A stretch of DNA of 64,000 nt from Dermabacteraceae bacterium TAE3-ERU27 (GCA_019218415.1 JAHUUL010000001.1:186001-250000); one strand, 5' to 3'. Shown: positions 27,733 to 37,569, counted from the first letter of the stretch. Notes: a model not told the origin generated them from the sequence alone. Translations and numbers: made by a program.

Positions 27733-28726
27733 AACCACCCTGGCCCGCAGCCTCCCCAAGGCGAACCTGCGGGAAAAACTCACCCCCGGCTGGCGGCTGG
27801 TGCTGCTCGCGGCCCTCTCCCTGGTGCTGGTCGGCTTCTTCATCTTCTTCAACGTGGGCAGCGCCTGGGAATACATCGTTAATCGCCGCATCATGACGGT
27901 GGCCACGATGGGAGTCGCCGCCGTCGGCATCGGTATCTCCACGGTCGCGTTCCAGACGATTTCCGCGAACCGCATCCTGACGCCGTCGGTGATGGGCTTC
28001 GATGCCCTCTACGTGCTGATCATGACGCTGTTCGTCTACCTGCTGGGATCGTCCGTGCTGTTCGGGCAAAACCGCACCATCATGTTCCTGTCCCAGACCA
28101 CCGTGATGGTGCTGTTCTCTCTGGCCCTGTACGGCTGGCTGCTGATAGGCGCGGGCAGGCCCCTGCACGTACTGCTGCTGGTCGGCATCATCCTGGGAGT
28201 GCTGTTCCGTTCCATCGTCACCTTCCTCTATCGGCTGCTGGACCCGAATGAATACCTGATCCTCGAAGACCTTTCGTTCGCGTCATTTACGCAGACCGAC
28301 GAGGTATCGCTGTGGGTGGCGGTGTGCCTGTTGCTGGTCGGCGTTGGGATGATCTGTCGCCGCGCGCGCCACCTGGACGTAATGGCGCTTGGCCGGGACG
28401 CCTCCATCAGCCTGGGGCTGCCCTACCGGAGGATCCAGCTGGAGGTGCTCGTTTCGGTATCCCTGCTGGTTTCCGCGGCGACTGCCCTCACCGGCCCGAC
28501 CCTATTCTTCGGGTTGCTGATAGCGCATCTCGGCTACCTGGCAATGGGCACCAATCGGCACGTTTACACGCTGCCCGCAGCCGCTCTGTGCGGCCTGATA
28601 TCGCTGGTCGGTGGCCAGCTCATTCTGGAACAGCTGCTCGACTTCGCGACCCTGCTCAGCGTCGTCATCAACTTTGCGGGCGGAGTCCTGTTCATTACCC
28701 TGCTACTGCGAAGGAGCACCCTGTGA
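27722..28726 (+). CDS. Siderophore ABC permease (YclO-like)
   Basis: This 334-residue second FecCD-type permease starts at GTG 27722 with AAAAGGAG immediately upstream, overlapping the previous gene by 11 bases. Motifs include TISANRILTPSVMGFDALY (YclO-like) and TGPTLFFGLLIAHLGY. It lacks the usual RNPLA sequence, as expected of the YclO/FatC subgroup. Confidence 0.91.
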   Translation: MSAETTLARSLPKANLREKLTPGWRLVLLAALSLVLVGFFIFFNVGSAWEYIVNRRIMTVATMGVAAVGIGISTVAFQTISANRILTPSVMGFDALYVLIMTLFVYLLGSSVLFGQNRTIMFLSQTTVMVLFSLALYGWLLIGAGRPLHVLLLVGIILGVLFRSIVTFLYRLLDPNEYLILEDLSFASFTQTDEVSLWVAVCLLLVGVGMICRRARHLDVMALGRDASISLGLPYRRIQLEVLVSVSLLVSAATALTGPTLFFGLLIAHLGYLAMGTNRHVYTLPAAALCGLISLVGGQLILEQLLDFATLLSVVINFAGGVLFITLLLRRSTL

Positions 28727-29496
28727 TCGTCTGCGACAAGGTCTCTAAGGCCTACGGCGAAGCCGTCGTGGTGAATGAGGTCGAACTGACCATCCCCGCA
28801 GGGGGCGTTACCAGCGTGATCGGCCCCAACGGTGCCGGGAAATCTACCCTGCTGTCCCTGATCGCAAGGTTGAAGAACCTGAGCGGAGGCAGCGTCAGCG
28901 TAGACGGGATGGACGTCACCAAGGTTGCTTCCGAGACCCTGGCAAAACGGCTCGCCATCCTCAAACAGGACAACCACCTGGACATTCGCCTCACGGTGGA
29001 GGACCTGGTGACGTTCGGTCGGTTCCCGCACTGCCAGGGCCGCCCGACCACCGAGGACCGTGAATACGTGGAGCGGGCCATCGCCTACCTGGATTTGGGG
29101 GAGCTGCGCAGCCGTTTCCTGGACGAGCTTTCCGGAGGCCAGCGTCAGCGCGCGTTCGTGGCGATGGTGCTGGCGCAGGACACCGACTACGTGCTGCTAG
29201 ACGAGCCCCTGAACAACCTGGACATGAAGCATTCGGTGGCCATGATGCGCATGGTGCGCCGTGCCGCCGAAGAACTCGGCAAGACGATTGTGGTGGTTAT
29301 CCACGACATCAACTTTGCCTCGTTCTATTCGGACCGGATCGTCGCCATGCGCGACGGCAAGGTGGTCGCGCAGGGCACCCCCGAGGAAATCATGACCGAA
29401 CGGGTGCTGGAGGAGATCTACTCCATGCGTATGCACGTCACCCGTAGCCAGCAGGGCAAGCCGGTGGCGATGTTCTTCGACGCCGAACTGCTCTAA
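28723..29496 (+). CDS. Siderophore ABC ATPase (YclP-like)
   Basis: This 257-residue ATPase has Walker A GPNGAGKST, signature LSGGQRQRAFVA, Walker B YVLLDEP followed by LNNLDMKHSV (characteristic of YclP), and IHDINFAS. I chose GTG at 28723 because AAGGAG is 7 bases upstream and it overlaps the YclO-like stop (GTGA); the longer open frame upstream is out of the family pattern. A strong terminator follows. Confidence 0.93.
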   Translation: MIVCDKVSKAYGEAVVVNEVELTIPAGGVTSVIGPNGAGKSTLLSLIARLKNLSGGSVSVDGMDVTKVASETLAKRLAILKQDNHLDIRLTVEDLVTFGRFPHCQGRPTTEDREYVERAIAYLDLGELRSRFLDELSGGQRQRAFVAMVLAQDTDYVLLDEPLNNLDMKHSVAMMRMVRRAAEELGKTIVVVIHDINFASFYSDRIVAMRDGKVVAQGTPEEIMTERVLEEIYSMRMHVTRSQQGKPVAMFFDAELL

Positions 29497-29516
29497 CCGC
29501 AGGGTCGGCACAAAAC

Positions 29517-29560
29517 AAGGGGGAGGGAGTCGCGTTGCGATTCCCTCCCCCTTACATATT
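29517..29560. terminator. Bidirectional terminator between convergent operons
   Basis: A ~17-base stem (AAGGGGGAGGGA paired with TCCCTCCCCCTT, extended by GTCGC/GCGAT with one G:T) closes a short loop (29517-29553). T-rich sequence follows on both strands. Confidence 0.88.
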
Positions 29561-29592
29561 TGTTGCTGCCCGCAGGTGCGGGTGGGCTGAGG

Positions 29593-30465
29593 TTATTCGA
29601 CGTTGGCCAGGGCCTTCGGGCGCAGCAGCCGCAGCAGGCCGTGGCGCGGCCCGAGCAGCCAGGCCAGCAGGAATACGGCGGTCACCACCAGCACGATCGT
29701 GGCACCGGTGGGTACATCCCAGGCCCAGGACAGGTACAGCCCCATAAAAGCGCTTACCGCGCCGATGAGTGCGGCCATGGCCATCATCGGTACCAGCCGG
29801 TCGGTCAGCATTCGCGCCGCCGCAGCCGGGGTGACCAGCAGCGCCAGCACCAGGATGTTGCCGATCGTCTGAATGCTCATCACCACGCTCAGGGTGACCA
29901 GCACGTACAGCGCCACGTCCAGCAGTAGCACCGGCAGACCGAGCGCCGACGCCATTTCGCGGTCCAGGGTCACCGCCACCAGTTCCTTGTTAAGTAGGGT
30001 GATGACGGTCAGCACGATGGCGGTGAAGAGGAACGTGTACGCCACCGTCTCGTCCGGAATGCCGGTGATCGAACCGAACAGGAACGACTGCAGCGAACCG
30101 GTATAGCCGGGGGTCAGCGAAATGATTACGACGCCCAGCGCGAACGCGGCCACGAAGAACACGCCGATCACACTGTCCTCTTTCAGGCGGCGGGTCTGGC
30201 TGAACAGTGCGATCAGCACTGCCGTCACCACGCCCGCCACGATGCCGCCCAGCACCAGGGAACCCTGGAGCACGAATGCAAGGGCGATGCCGGGAAACAC
30301 CGAGTGGGCGACCGCGTCGCCGATGAACGTCATGCCGCGCAACACCACGTGGCTACCCACCACGCCGCAAACCACGGCGGCCAGCACCGACACAATGAGT
30401 GCCTTCGGCAGGAAGGAAAGCATCGGGTTGGTGAGGTCGGAAAGAAAATCGAGGGGAGTCAGCAT
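29593..30465 (-). CDS. Anchored-repeat-type metal ABC transporter permease
   Basis: This 290-residue ABC-3 permease has about eight helices. GSHVVLRGMTFIGDAVAHSVFPG and GNILVLALLVTPAAAARMLTDR are conserved in Zn/Mn importers. It corresponds to the subunit named 'anchored repeat-type ABC transporter, permease' in family databases. I chose the ATG at 30465 (MLTPLDFL), which overlaps the ATPase end by 7 bases; the longer upstream frame is inside the ATPase gene. It is the last gene of the five-gene operon. Confidence 0.9.
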   Translation of the reverse strand: MLTPLDFLSDLTNPMLSFLPKALIVSVLAAVVCGVVGSHVVLRGMTFIGDAVAHSVFPGIALAFVLQGSLVLGGIVAGVVTAVLIALFSQTRRLKEDSVIGVFFVAAFALGVVIISLTPGYTGSLQSFLFGSITGIPDETVAYTFLFTAIVLTVITLLNKELVAVTLDREMASALGLPVLLLDVALYVLVTLSVVMSIQTIGNILVLALLVTPAAAARMLTDRLVPMMAMAALIGAVSAFMGLYLSWAWDVPTGATIVLVVTAVFLLAWLLGPRHGLLRLLRPKALANVE

Positions 30466-31181
30466 GTCAGGGCGCCCACCTGTTTCAGAAGGGGAGAGTT
30501 CTCGGTTACCTGGAACGTGCGCATCCAAATCTCCGGGTTGCGCAGCGCCTCGGGTGCGTCGGATGCGATCACGGTGCGATTCAACATCGTGATCTGATCG
30601 CACACCACCATCGCGTGCGTGAGGTCGTGCGTGGTCATCACCAGGGCGGTACCTTCGTCGGCCAGGTGCTTAAACAGCTCGGTGAGCAGTTCCTGGGTCG
30701 GCATGTCCAGCCCCGTAAAAGGCTCGTCGAGCAGCAGTAGTGACGGGTCCACGGCCAGCGCGCGGGCGATCAGCACGCGCTGGCGCTGCCCGCCCGACAT
30801 CTCCCCGATGGGGCGATTACGCAGGTGTGCCATCTGCACCCGTTCCAGGGCACGCGCCACCGCGCGCACGTGCTGCGGCTTGGGTCTGCGCAAGAAACCG
30901 ATGTCGCGCACCAGGCCGGTCATCACCACTTCCTGCGCGGTGATGGGAAAGTCCCAGGCCACGTCGTGACGCTGCGGCACGTAACCCACGCGGCCGTCCA
31001 GCTCCACTTTTCCGGCGGACACGGGGATCAGCCCCATGATGGCGCGCAGCAGGGTGGTCTTTCCCGCCCCGTTCGGGCCGAGCAGACCGTGCACCGTGCC
31101 GGCGGCGACTTTGAGCGCAACGTCATCTAGGACCGGCCTGCCGCCCAGGCTGACCCGGACCCCAGCAACGCGTAGGGTCAC
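30459..31181 (-). CDS. Anchored-repeat-type metal ABC transporter ATPase
   Basis: This 240-residue ATPase has Walker A GPNGAGKTT, signature MSGGQRQRVLIA, Walker B LLLLDEP and switch His in TTHDLTHAM. It starts at GTG 31181, overlapping the stop of the membrane-anchored surface protein gene (GTGA). It powers the permease encoded next. Confidence 0.92.
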   Translation of the reverse strand: MTLRVAGVRVSLGGRPVLDDVALKVAAGTVHGLLGPNGAGKTTLLRAIMGLIPVSAGKVELDGRVGYVPQRHDVAWDFPITAQEVVMTGLVRDIGFLRRPKPQHVRAVARALERVQMAHLRNRPIGEMSGGQRQRVLIARALAVDPSLLLLDEPFTGLDMPTQELLTELFKHLADEGTALVMTTHDLTHAMVVCDQITMLNRTVIASDAPEALRNPEIWMRTFQVTENSPLLKQVGALTC

Positions 31182-32233
31182 TTTTCGTCCTCCCAGATCT
31201 GGGCCTCGATAGCCTTCGTGCGCCGGTGCGAACGGTAGGCGAGCACGCCCAAGGCGGCCAGCACCAGGACGCTCGCGCCAGAAACCAGCGCCACCGTGCT
31301 CAGCGAGACCATGCTCGCGTCTTTTCCGTCGGTGGGCTTATCGGCCTGAGCGGACTTGTGCGCGCCGTCGGCCTTACCCTGGGCGGGCTGCTTTTCGCCA
31401 GCGTCCTTTTGCGCGGCATCCTTGCCCTGTGCCTCCCCGGCCTCTGCGGGGCCGCGGCCCGGATCCCAGGCGGCGGAGAAAGCGTCGTCGGTATTGGTGG
31501 CATCGCCCACCGCGAAGCGCAGCGTCTTGGTGGAAACGTACTTTTGGCCGTTGATTCCCTGCGCGGTGACCTCGACCGCCACCAGGTAGATACCCGGCTT
31601 GGTGAACACCCAGTTGGCGTGGGTGTGCGTGTTCAGATCAACCCACAGATCGCGGTGGTCGTTGCCCTCGTCGCTCCACAGCAGCTGCGGGGGAGCGAAG
31701 TTACCCGGCTGCAGGAACACGCTGAACTTCCCCGGCCCCTGCACGTCGAGCATGCGCATGGTGATGCCGCGATCCACGGCCTTCGTCATCGGCGGATCCT
31801 GGGTGCTCCAGCCAAGCCAGACCACGCCGGGCTGTTCCACCTGCGGCACCGCGTAGACGGTTTCCCCGCTCTTGGCGCCGGTGAAGTCGTAGCTGTCTCC
31901 CTCCGGCAACTGCAGCGCGGCGGCGTCATGCACCTGGAACACCACGTCCTCCAGGTCACGCCAAACCGGCGGGGCCTTCGAATCGTCTCGCACCTGCAGG
32001 TGGAAGTCGCCGTCACGCAGGCGCGGACCTAGGTCAGCGTGGCCGTGATCGAGGACGGTCTTAACGCCCTTAACGTACTGTTCGTTGTCGGAAACCGTCT
32101 GCTGCAGGGTGGGATCGTCCGACCCCTGCTGGCCGTCGTCCTCGGGGGCGGCAAAGCCCGGCACAGCGGTGGCCCACACCAGCAGCAGCGCGGCCAGAGC
32201 CGCGAGCGGGCGAGGCAGGGAACGTGAACTCAT
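31178..32233 (-). CDS. Choice-of-anchor M surface protein, membrane-anchored
   Basis: This 351-residue exported protein has a signal peptide ending near PGFA-AP and one choice-of-anchor M domain (about 60-245) that ends in the signature LNTHTHANWVFTKPGIY. An Ala/Lys/Gln-rich linker (about 260-300) and a C-terminal transmembrane helix (about 305-330) with a short basic tail follow. There is no LPxTG, so it stays in the membrane while the giant proteins are wall-bound. Start and stop overlap both neighbours (ATGA and GTGA). It may dock substrate between wall protein and binding subunit, which is inference. Confidence 0.88.
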   Translation of the reverse strand: MSSRSLPRPLAALAALLLVWATAVPGFAAPEDDGQQGSDDPTLQQTVSDNEQYVKGVKTVLDHGHADLGPRLRDGDFHLQVRDDSKAPPVWRDLEDVVFQVHDAAALQLPEGDSYDFTGAKSGETVYAVPQVEQPGVVWLGWSTQDPPMTKAVDRGITMRMLDVQGPGKFSVFLQPGNFAPPQLLWSDEGNDHRDLWVDLNTHTHANWVFTKPGIYLVAVEVTAQGINGQKYVSTKTLRFAVGDATNTDDAFSAAWDPGRGPAEAGEAQGKDAAQKDAGEKQPAQGKADGAHKSAQADKPTDGKDASMVSLSTVALVSGASVLVLAALGVLAYRSHRRTKAIEAQIWEDEK

Positions 32234-33981
32234 TTGTTGCCCTTCTTCGTAGGATTAAGGCACGATGCGAGCGAATCCGCGTTGTAACGCATCATGTCTA
32301 TGTAGGTCGTGACATCTTTCGTGAAAGCGTCCCCGTAAAGCCGACACACGCGAATGTCGGCCCTATCCGCGGCCTCCAATAGCGCGCGGGAAGCCTGGGG
32401 AGCGTTCGGTTCCAGAAATACGGCGGGAACCTTCAGATCGTTCAGGGTGAGCGCCAGCCTGCGACGATCCACGATGGACGGTTCCGAACCGGGGGTGGGG
32501 GCCACGAAACCGGCGATATCCAGGCCGTAGGCGTGCCCCAGGTAGCCGTAGGCGTCGTGCGTGGTCACCAGGTGCCGGTTCTGCTTCGGAATGCCGTTAA
32601 TCTTCGCCTTCAGGTACTGATCGGTTTCGTCCAGCTTCTTCAGGTAAGCATCGGCGTTAGCCCGATAGTCGGCCGCGTGCTGCGGATCAAGACGGATCAG
32701 CTGATCCCTGATTACCTCCACATAAGCCTGGGCGTTACCGACGTCCTGCCACAGGTGCGGATCGATCTCACCGTGCACGTGCTTGCCGAGGACTGCCTGC
32801 GGTAGCTGGTAAACATCGCTGCCGGGGCGGCCGATGAAACGATACGACGGCTCGGCCGGAATCGGCATGAGGGCCTTGGGCGGCACCGAAATCACCGTGT
32901 TTGCCAGGGGGAGGGCCGCCTGTAGGGGGTCGTCATCGTCGCTCGCGTGGCGATGTCCGGCGCGCGGATCGTGCCCGTGGCCGCCATGCTCGTGTGATGC
33001 GCCCTCCTGCTTTTCCTGGGGCCCGCGTGCCTCCCTATCCGCGTACAGGTAGAGATCGCCCTTGCCGGAAAGGTCGGCCGCAATATCCACGTGTCCGGAG
33101 GAAAGCACGCGCGGGGAGCCAGGTAGGGCCTTGCTCGGATCGGTGCCCACCGCGATCGTGAGCGTGCCGGTCGAAATGTCGCGCGGCCGGGCGGTGGCGT
33201 TCGCCAGGTACTGCGCCTTAAAAGTCAGCTTGTAAATGCCGGGCTTGGTAAACGCCCAGCTCAAATGGGTGTGTGCGTCTATCGGCAGGGTGGTCGAATC
33301 GTCGCGGTAACCGTTGCTCGGATCTACCCCGTCGGCCGACGAAAACACCTGGATAGGCTTGCCGAAAGTACCGGTGACGTAGGCAAAGGCCGCTCCCGGC
33401 CCCTGCGCGTCAACCATCATCAGGCGCACCTGGGAGAGCCTGTCGGCCCCCGGCACGTCCTCGCCGCCGCGCACCCGCAGCCCCAGCCAGACCGTATCCA
33501 GCGCGTGGTTTTCCACCAGCGGGATGATTTCCGCGCCGTAACCGGAGGCTTCCTCTGCGAGGGCCACGTGCGGGGTGCCCTTCGGCAGGTTCGCGTCGAT
33601 GGTACGAATCAGAGACTGCTCCTCCAGCATCATGTAGTTAGAGAGGGCCAGATCGGAGCGCACGATCTCACGCACGTCGCGCAGTCTCGGTTCGTAGGTG
33701 TGCGGATCGCCGCCCTCCGGCACCAGGGAAAACACCTTCGCATGTTCCCCGGCCACGTTCCGGGCCAGGTCGGCAATGATGCCGGTCGTGGCGACGACCG
33801 TCAGCCGATCCTTATTCTGCGCAGAATCGGCGCTCCTACCCGGTAGGACTATCAGCGCTGTGACGACGGCGAGGGCCGCCAGGGCTTTTAACCACCGGCG
33901 GCCACGCGCGGGGAGGGCGCCCCCACCCAGCCCGGAGGCTGGACGGGGACGCCCGCTGTTAGTCGGATGGTTATCCGTCAC
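32230..33981 (-). CDS. Anchored-repeat-type metal-binding subunit with inserted surface domain
   Basis: This 583-residue protein is a ZnuA-type metal-binding protein split by an insertion. After a signal/anchor helix (about 30-48), the N-terminal lobe (55-150) carries EGGDPHTYEP. A choice-of-anchor M domain follows (about 150-290; DAHTHLSWAFTKPGIY). A His/Asp-rich loop (HEHGGHGHDPRAGHRH) comes next, and then the C-terminal lobe with GEIDPHLWQDVGNAQ, TTHDAYGYLGHAYGL and VFLEPNAPQ. The three lobe histidines fit zinc-type ligands. GTG at 33981 overlaps the wall-protein stop (GTGA). No lipobox Cys is seen, so it is probably held by its N-terminal helix. Confidence 0.9.
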   Translation of the reverse strand: MTDNHPTNSGRPRPASGLGGGALPARGRRWLKALAALAVVTALIVLPGRSADSAQNKDRLTVVATTGIIADLARNVAGEHAKVFSLVPEGGDPHTYEPRLRDVREIVRSDLALSNYMMLEEQSLIRTIDANLPKGTPHVALAEEASGYGAEIIPLVENHALDTVWLGLRVRGGEDVPGADRLSQVRLMMVDAQGPGAAFAYVTGTFGKPIQVFSSADGVDPSNGYRDDSTTLPIDAHTHLSWAFTKPGIYKLTFKAQYLANATARPRDISTGTLTIAVGTDPSKALPGSPRVLSSGHVDIAADLSGKGDLYLYADREARGPQEKQEGASHEHGGHGHDPRAGHRHASDDDDPLQAALPLANTVISVPPKALMPIPAEPSYRFIGRPGSDVYQLPQAVLGKHVHGEIDPHLWQDVGNAQAYVEVIRDQLIRLDPQHAADYRANADAYLKKLDETDQYLKAKINGIPKQNRHLVTTHDAYGYLGHAYGLDIAGFVAPTPGSEPSIVDRRRLALTLNDLKVPAVFLEPNAPQASRALLEAADRADIRVCRLYGDAFTKDVTTYIDMMRYNADSLASCLNPTKKGNK

Positions 33982-36900
33982 GACTGGTCAGTGGCCCCTT
34001 CCTGCGGCTGGAACCGACGACGCAGTGCCAGTGCGCCCGCGCCCGCAACCAGCAGGCCAAGAGCCACGCCGAGGGGAGCCAGCGGTTCACCACCCGTACG
34101 GGGCAGCTTCGCACGGTCGGCGGAGGTCAGCACGCAGGGCTTGCCCTCGGGGGTGCGTCCCTGCATCTCCTTGACCATCACCTTGCCGTCCTTCATGAAC
34201 AGCTCGCCTACCTTGGCGTCGGCCTGGCTGCGCTTCTTGAAGTCAGCCACAGTGTTTGCCTTCGGTGCGGCGGCAGGTTTCGCGGCGCTGCCGCTGCTGG
34301 AGCCGAACCAGCGCTGACCAACTACCTTGCCGAAGTTACCGGACTCGAACACGGCCACGTTGCCGGGGCCCGCAACCGAGGTCAGGGTCCAGGTGACGGG
34401 GCCGGTCGTGCCGGACAGCAGCGACTCGTGCATGGTGTTCGCGCCCAGCCACGGCACACCGGGGATCTGCGAAGACGGCACCATGTAGATGGTCTCTCCC
34501 GGCTGAGCGATGAACTCGATGCCTGCCGGGGCGGTCGCCTTCGCACGGTCGTTCAGGGCGAAGGTGAGGCTGGAGGGCGAAACCCACTTGGCCGGGGCCG
34601 AGCGGTCATCCTTCAGCGCCGCCTGCAGCACGCCACCCTGGAACTGAGAGCCGAGGTCGAAGTGACCGTCGGTTACGCCCTGGGCGTTCGGGCCGACCGA
34701 GAAGCGCAGGGTTGCGTTCGCGGTGACACGCTGGCCCGAGCTGGTGGTAGCGCTCTGGCGGATACCCACCGTGTAGTTACCCGGCTTGGTGAATACCCAG
34801 TTCGGGTGCACGTGGCTGTTTGCCGGAATGGTGTGCGATCCGGCGATACGCACCACGCTGCTGTTAGCCGCGGGCGCTGCCGGAGCCTCGCCGCGCGAAG
34901 CCCGTGCGACCTCTTCCTTAGTTGCCTCGCGGACAACCTCGGCCGGGGTACACATCGGCGACTTCTCCGCGGGAGCGCTGCCCTTGCCGTTACCGCCGCG
35001 TCCAGCGATCAGGCCGGTGATGTCGCGGGAACCGGCGTAGGTGCCGGACTGCTTCTTACCCTTGGGGGAGCCCTGCTTGTCAGCGGAGTCTCCCTGCGGA
35101 GCCGGGCTGGACGGGGTGCCGGACTGCGGGGCCTTGCCCTGCGGCTGGTCACCCTTGGGGGCGTCAGTGCCGGGCTTGGCCGGAGCCGGCTGCGTGGCTG
35201 CTGCCGCGTAGCCCTTGCCCTTGAACTCATCGCCTACGGTCCAGGTGTAGACGGCCTCGTTTGAGACGGACTGCTTGCCGTCCTTCTTCCCGACCGCGCG
35301 TACCTTCACCTTGTAGACACCCGGCTTGGTGAACACCCAGTTAGCGTGGGTGTGGGCCGGGAATGCCTGCTCGCGTACGGCACCGCTCTTGAGCTCGGTT
35401 GCGCCGCCCTTCAGCAGGGGAGTGGTGCCGGAGAAACCGGTGCCGAACAGGAAGATCTGGCCGGGTCCGGAAACCTCGGTGAACTCAAGGTTGATGCCGG
35501 GGGCGAAACCGGAGTTAGCCGTGCTCATGGTGTCCCAACCGGGCCAGAGCAGTCGCTGATCCTGGGTCTGGGGCAGGAAGAAACGATCCTTGCCAGCGCC
35601 GGGGAATCCGGCGGGGACATCAACCTTGGCAGCCGACTTAACGTGCAGCTCCACGGTTTCCGGAGCGCGCAGCACGTGATGTCCGGTGACATCCTCCTTC
35701 AGCACCAGGTGCAGCTTGCCGTCCTTGACCGTCACGTTAAATGCGTCCAGGTGGCCCTTTTCTAGCACCAGATGATCGGCCTTCGGCTTCACCGGCTTAG
35801 CGGGCGCGGGGGTAGCCGGCTCGCTGGGCTTGCTCGGCTGTGCCGGAGCGGGCTGTTCATCGCCCGGCTTAGCGGGTTCGGTCGGAGCGGGTTCGCTCGG
35901 GTCGGTGGGCTGCGCCGGTTCCTCTACGGGATCAGCGGGAGCGGGCTCGCTCGGCTCGGTCGGTGCCGGGTTCGGCTGGATCGGATCTGCCGGTTCCTCC
36001 GGGGCGGGAGCAGCCTTGCCTTCGCGCTCGCAAGCGTTAGCGATCGCGTCATCACCCACGGCGTAGAACACGGTGTAGAAGTCGTAGCCGCGCTTGCCGG
36101 TGGTCTTGGCGTAAGAGATCGTGTATTCGACGCGGTAGAAACCGGGATCGGAGAACACGATCGACGGGTGTACGTGAGTCGGCTCGTTTACTCGCCACAC
36201 CTGGTTGGTGCGCTTCGAGTTCAGGTCTACCTCGTACTTGTTCACCAGGCTGTCGTAGTGGCCGAGGGCCATGGAGGAACCCTTGGGGCCGGTGAAGGAT
36301 TCGATGATGATCGAGGTTTCCTTGTTATCGGTGTAGTCGAGGTCCTCGGTGGAGAAACCGGGCCAGGGAACCCCGGCCTTTTGCACCTCGGGAAGCTCCC
36401 ACCTGTCGCCGGTGCCGACGATCTTGGCGAGATCGGCAAAACGCTTGTCGCTGCCGACGTTCACCTTGGCTGCGTTCGGCACCTCGATGACGACGCTGGA
36501 GCTGCCGTGCTCCACCTGCTTACCGTTCGGCAGGTCCTGGCGCATGAAGGCCGCCAGCCAACCGTCGGACCCGATCTTGGCACGCAGATCCAGGTGCCCC
36601 TCGGAGACGTGGGTGCACTTGGGCAGGTTCTTGGTCGGGTTGTAGGCGAGCGGATCCACCTTTTCCGGGGTGTTGTCCTTGGGGGTTTCGGCGGGCGGTT
36701 CGCCGATGTCGAAGTTATCTGCGGAAAGCAGGATGTTGGCACCCTTGTAGGTGCCCTCCGGGATACCCAGATCCTTATCCTCGCCCACCAGCCAGGTGAT
36801 GGTGTTGATGTCGGAAACTACCTCTTTGCCGTCGCTGGTCTTGCCGTGCGCACGCCACTTGGTGTCGTAGCGGCCCGGCTTAGTGAATGCCCAGTTGGTG

Positions 36901-37490
36901 TGGGTGTGAGCGCCGGGAGGCATCGGGAAGCGTGAGTGTTCCTTGTCCTTGGAGGAGAACAGGCGGGTCGGGTTCTTGCCATTGTTGAGGGTGAACACCT
37001 CAACGTCGCCGGGGCCGCCGGACTCCACCAACTCAAGCTCGATCGACTCGGGGTAGAACTTCTCGGGGATGTTGTGGCTAGCGCCGAAACCTGCCCAGAC
37101 GGGAGACCAGCCCTGCAGGTACTGCTGCGGGGAGCTCCAGACGACGTCGCCCGGCTTACCGAGGAAGGCCATGTCCGGGTCGTAGGGAACCTTAGTGCGG
37201 GAGGTTTCGATGCCCCGGGTGTCCGCGTCGGGGCCGAGGCGAACAAATACCTCGTCGGCCGGGCGGGGGGTGGAGCCATCGATGACCTTGAAGACGAAGT
37301 GTCCGTTGTCGGCGTCGCCCTCCCAATCGATATGGGCGGCGTCAACATGCTTGCGGTAGAGGAGGTCGCGTCCCTCGAAGGTATCTGCGGCGTAGGCGAG
37401 CGGGGCGCTCGCGAATCCGGCTAGCACCACGGCGAGGGTCGTGACCAGCGCGAGGGCACGTTCCGCGTGCCTGCGTGCCGGTTTCAGCAT
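33978..37490 (-). CDS. Giant LPxTG wall protein with choice-of-anchor M repeats
   Basis: This 1170-residue cell-wall protein has a signal peptide (MLKPARRHAERALALV...AYA) and three full choice-of-anchor M domains (about 40-245, 300-490, 585-765), then two half-domains (about 900-985 and 985-1095). Pro/Glu linkers separate them, and the end is LPRTG (1129-1133), a hydrophobic helix and a basic tail, the classical sortase signal. Four copies of the H-x-H...F(T/S)xPGxY signature are present. I chose ATG 37490 because AAAGGGAAA precedes it. It leads an operon with four overlapping genes. A Fur/Zur-like palindrome lies upstream. It matches the 'anchored repeat wall' family found beside this ABC system. 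Confidence 0.92.
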   Translation of the reverse strand: MLKPARRHAERALALVTTLAVVLAGFASAPLAYAADTFEGRDLLYRKHVDAAHIDWEGDADNGHFVFKVIDGSTPRPADEVFVRLGPDADTRGIETSRTKVPYDPDMAFLGKPGDVVWSSPQQYLQGWSPVWAGFGASHNIPEKFYPESIELELVESGGPGDVEVFTLNNGKNPTRLFSSKDKEHSRFPMPPGAHTHTNWAFTKPGRYDTKWRAHGKTSDGKEVVSDINTITWLVGEDKDLGIPEGTYKGANILLSADNFDIGEPPAETPKDNTPEKVDPLAYNPTKNLPKCTHVSEGHLDLRAKIGSDGWLAAFMRQDLPNGKQVEHGSSSVVIEVPNAAKVNVGSDKRFADLAKIVGTGDRWELPEVQKAGVPWPGFSTEDLDYTDNKETSIIIESFTGPKGSSMALGHYDSLVNKYEVDLNSKRTNQVWRVNEPTHVHPSIVFSDPGFYRVEYTISYAKTTGKRGYDFYTVFYAVGDDAIANACEREGKAAPAPEEPADPIQPNPAPTEPSEPAPADPVEEPAQPTDPSEPAPTEPAKPGDEQPAPAQPSKPSEPATPAPAKPVKPKADHLVLEKGHLDAFNVTVKDGKLHLVLKEDVTGHHVLRAPETVELHVKSAAKVDVPAGFPGAGKDRFFLPQTQDQRLLWPGWDTMSTANSGFAPGINLEFTEVSGPGQIFLFGTGFSGTTPLLKGGATELKSGAVREQAFPAHTHANWVFTKPGVYKVKVRAVGKKDGKQSVSNEAVYTWTVGDEFKGKGYAAAATQPAPAKPGTDAPKGDQPQGKAPQSGTPSSPAPQGDSADKQGSPKGKKQSGTYAGSRDITGLIAGRGGNGKGSAPAEKSPMCTPAEVVREATKEEVARASRGEAPAAPAANSSVVRIAGSHTIPANSHVHPNWVFTKPGNYTVGIRQSATTSSGQRVTANATLRFSVGPNAQGVTDGHFDLGSQFQGGVLQAALKDDRSAPAKWVSPSSLTFALNDRAKATAPAGIEFIAQPGETIYMVPSSQIPGVPWLGANTMHESLLSGTTGPVTWTLTSVAGPGNVAVFESGNFGKVVGQRWFGSSSGSAAKPAAAPKANTVADFKKRSQADAKVGELFMKDGKVMVKEMQGRTPEGKPCVLTSADRAKLPRTGGEPLAPLGVALGLLVAGAGALALRRRFQPQEGATDQS

Positions 37491-37569
37491 GGATTTCCCT
37501 TTCCAAGCAGCCCGGCAGGTGAGCAAGGCACCGTGTGTGCCTAGGGGGGAACACCCGGACGGGCGTGCA

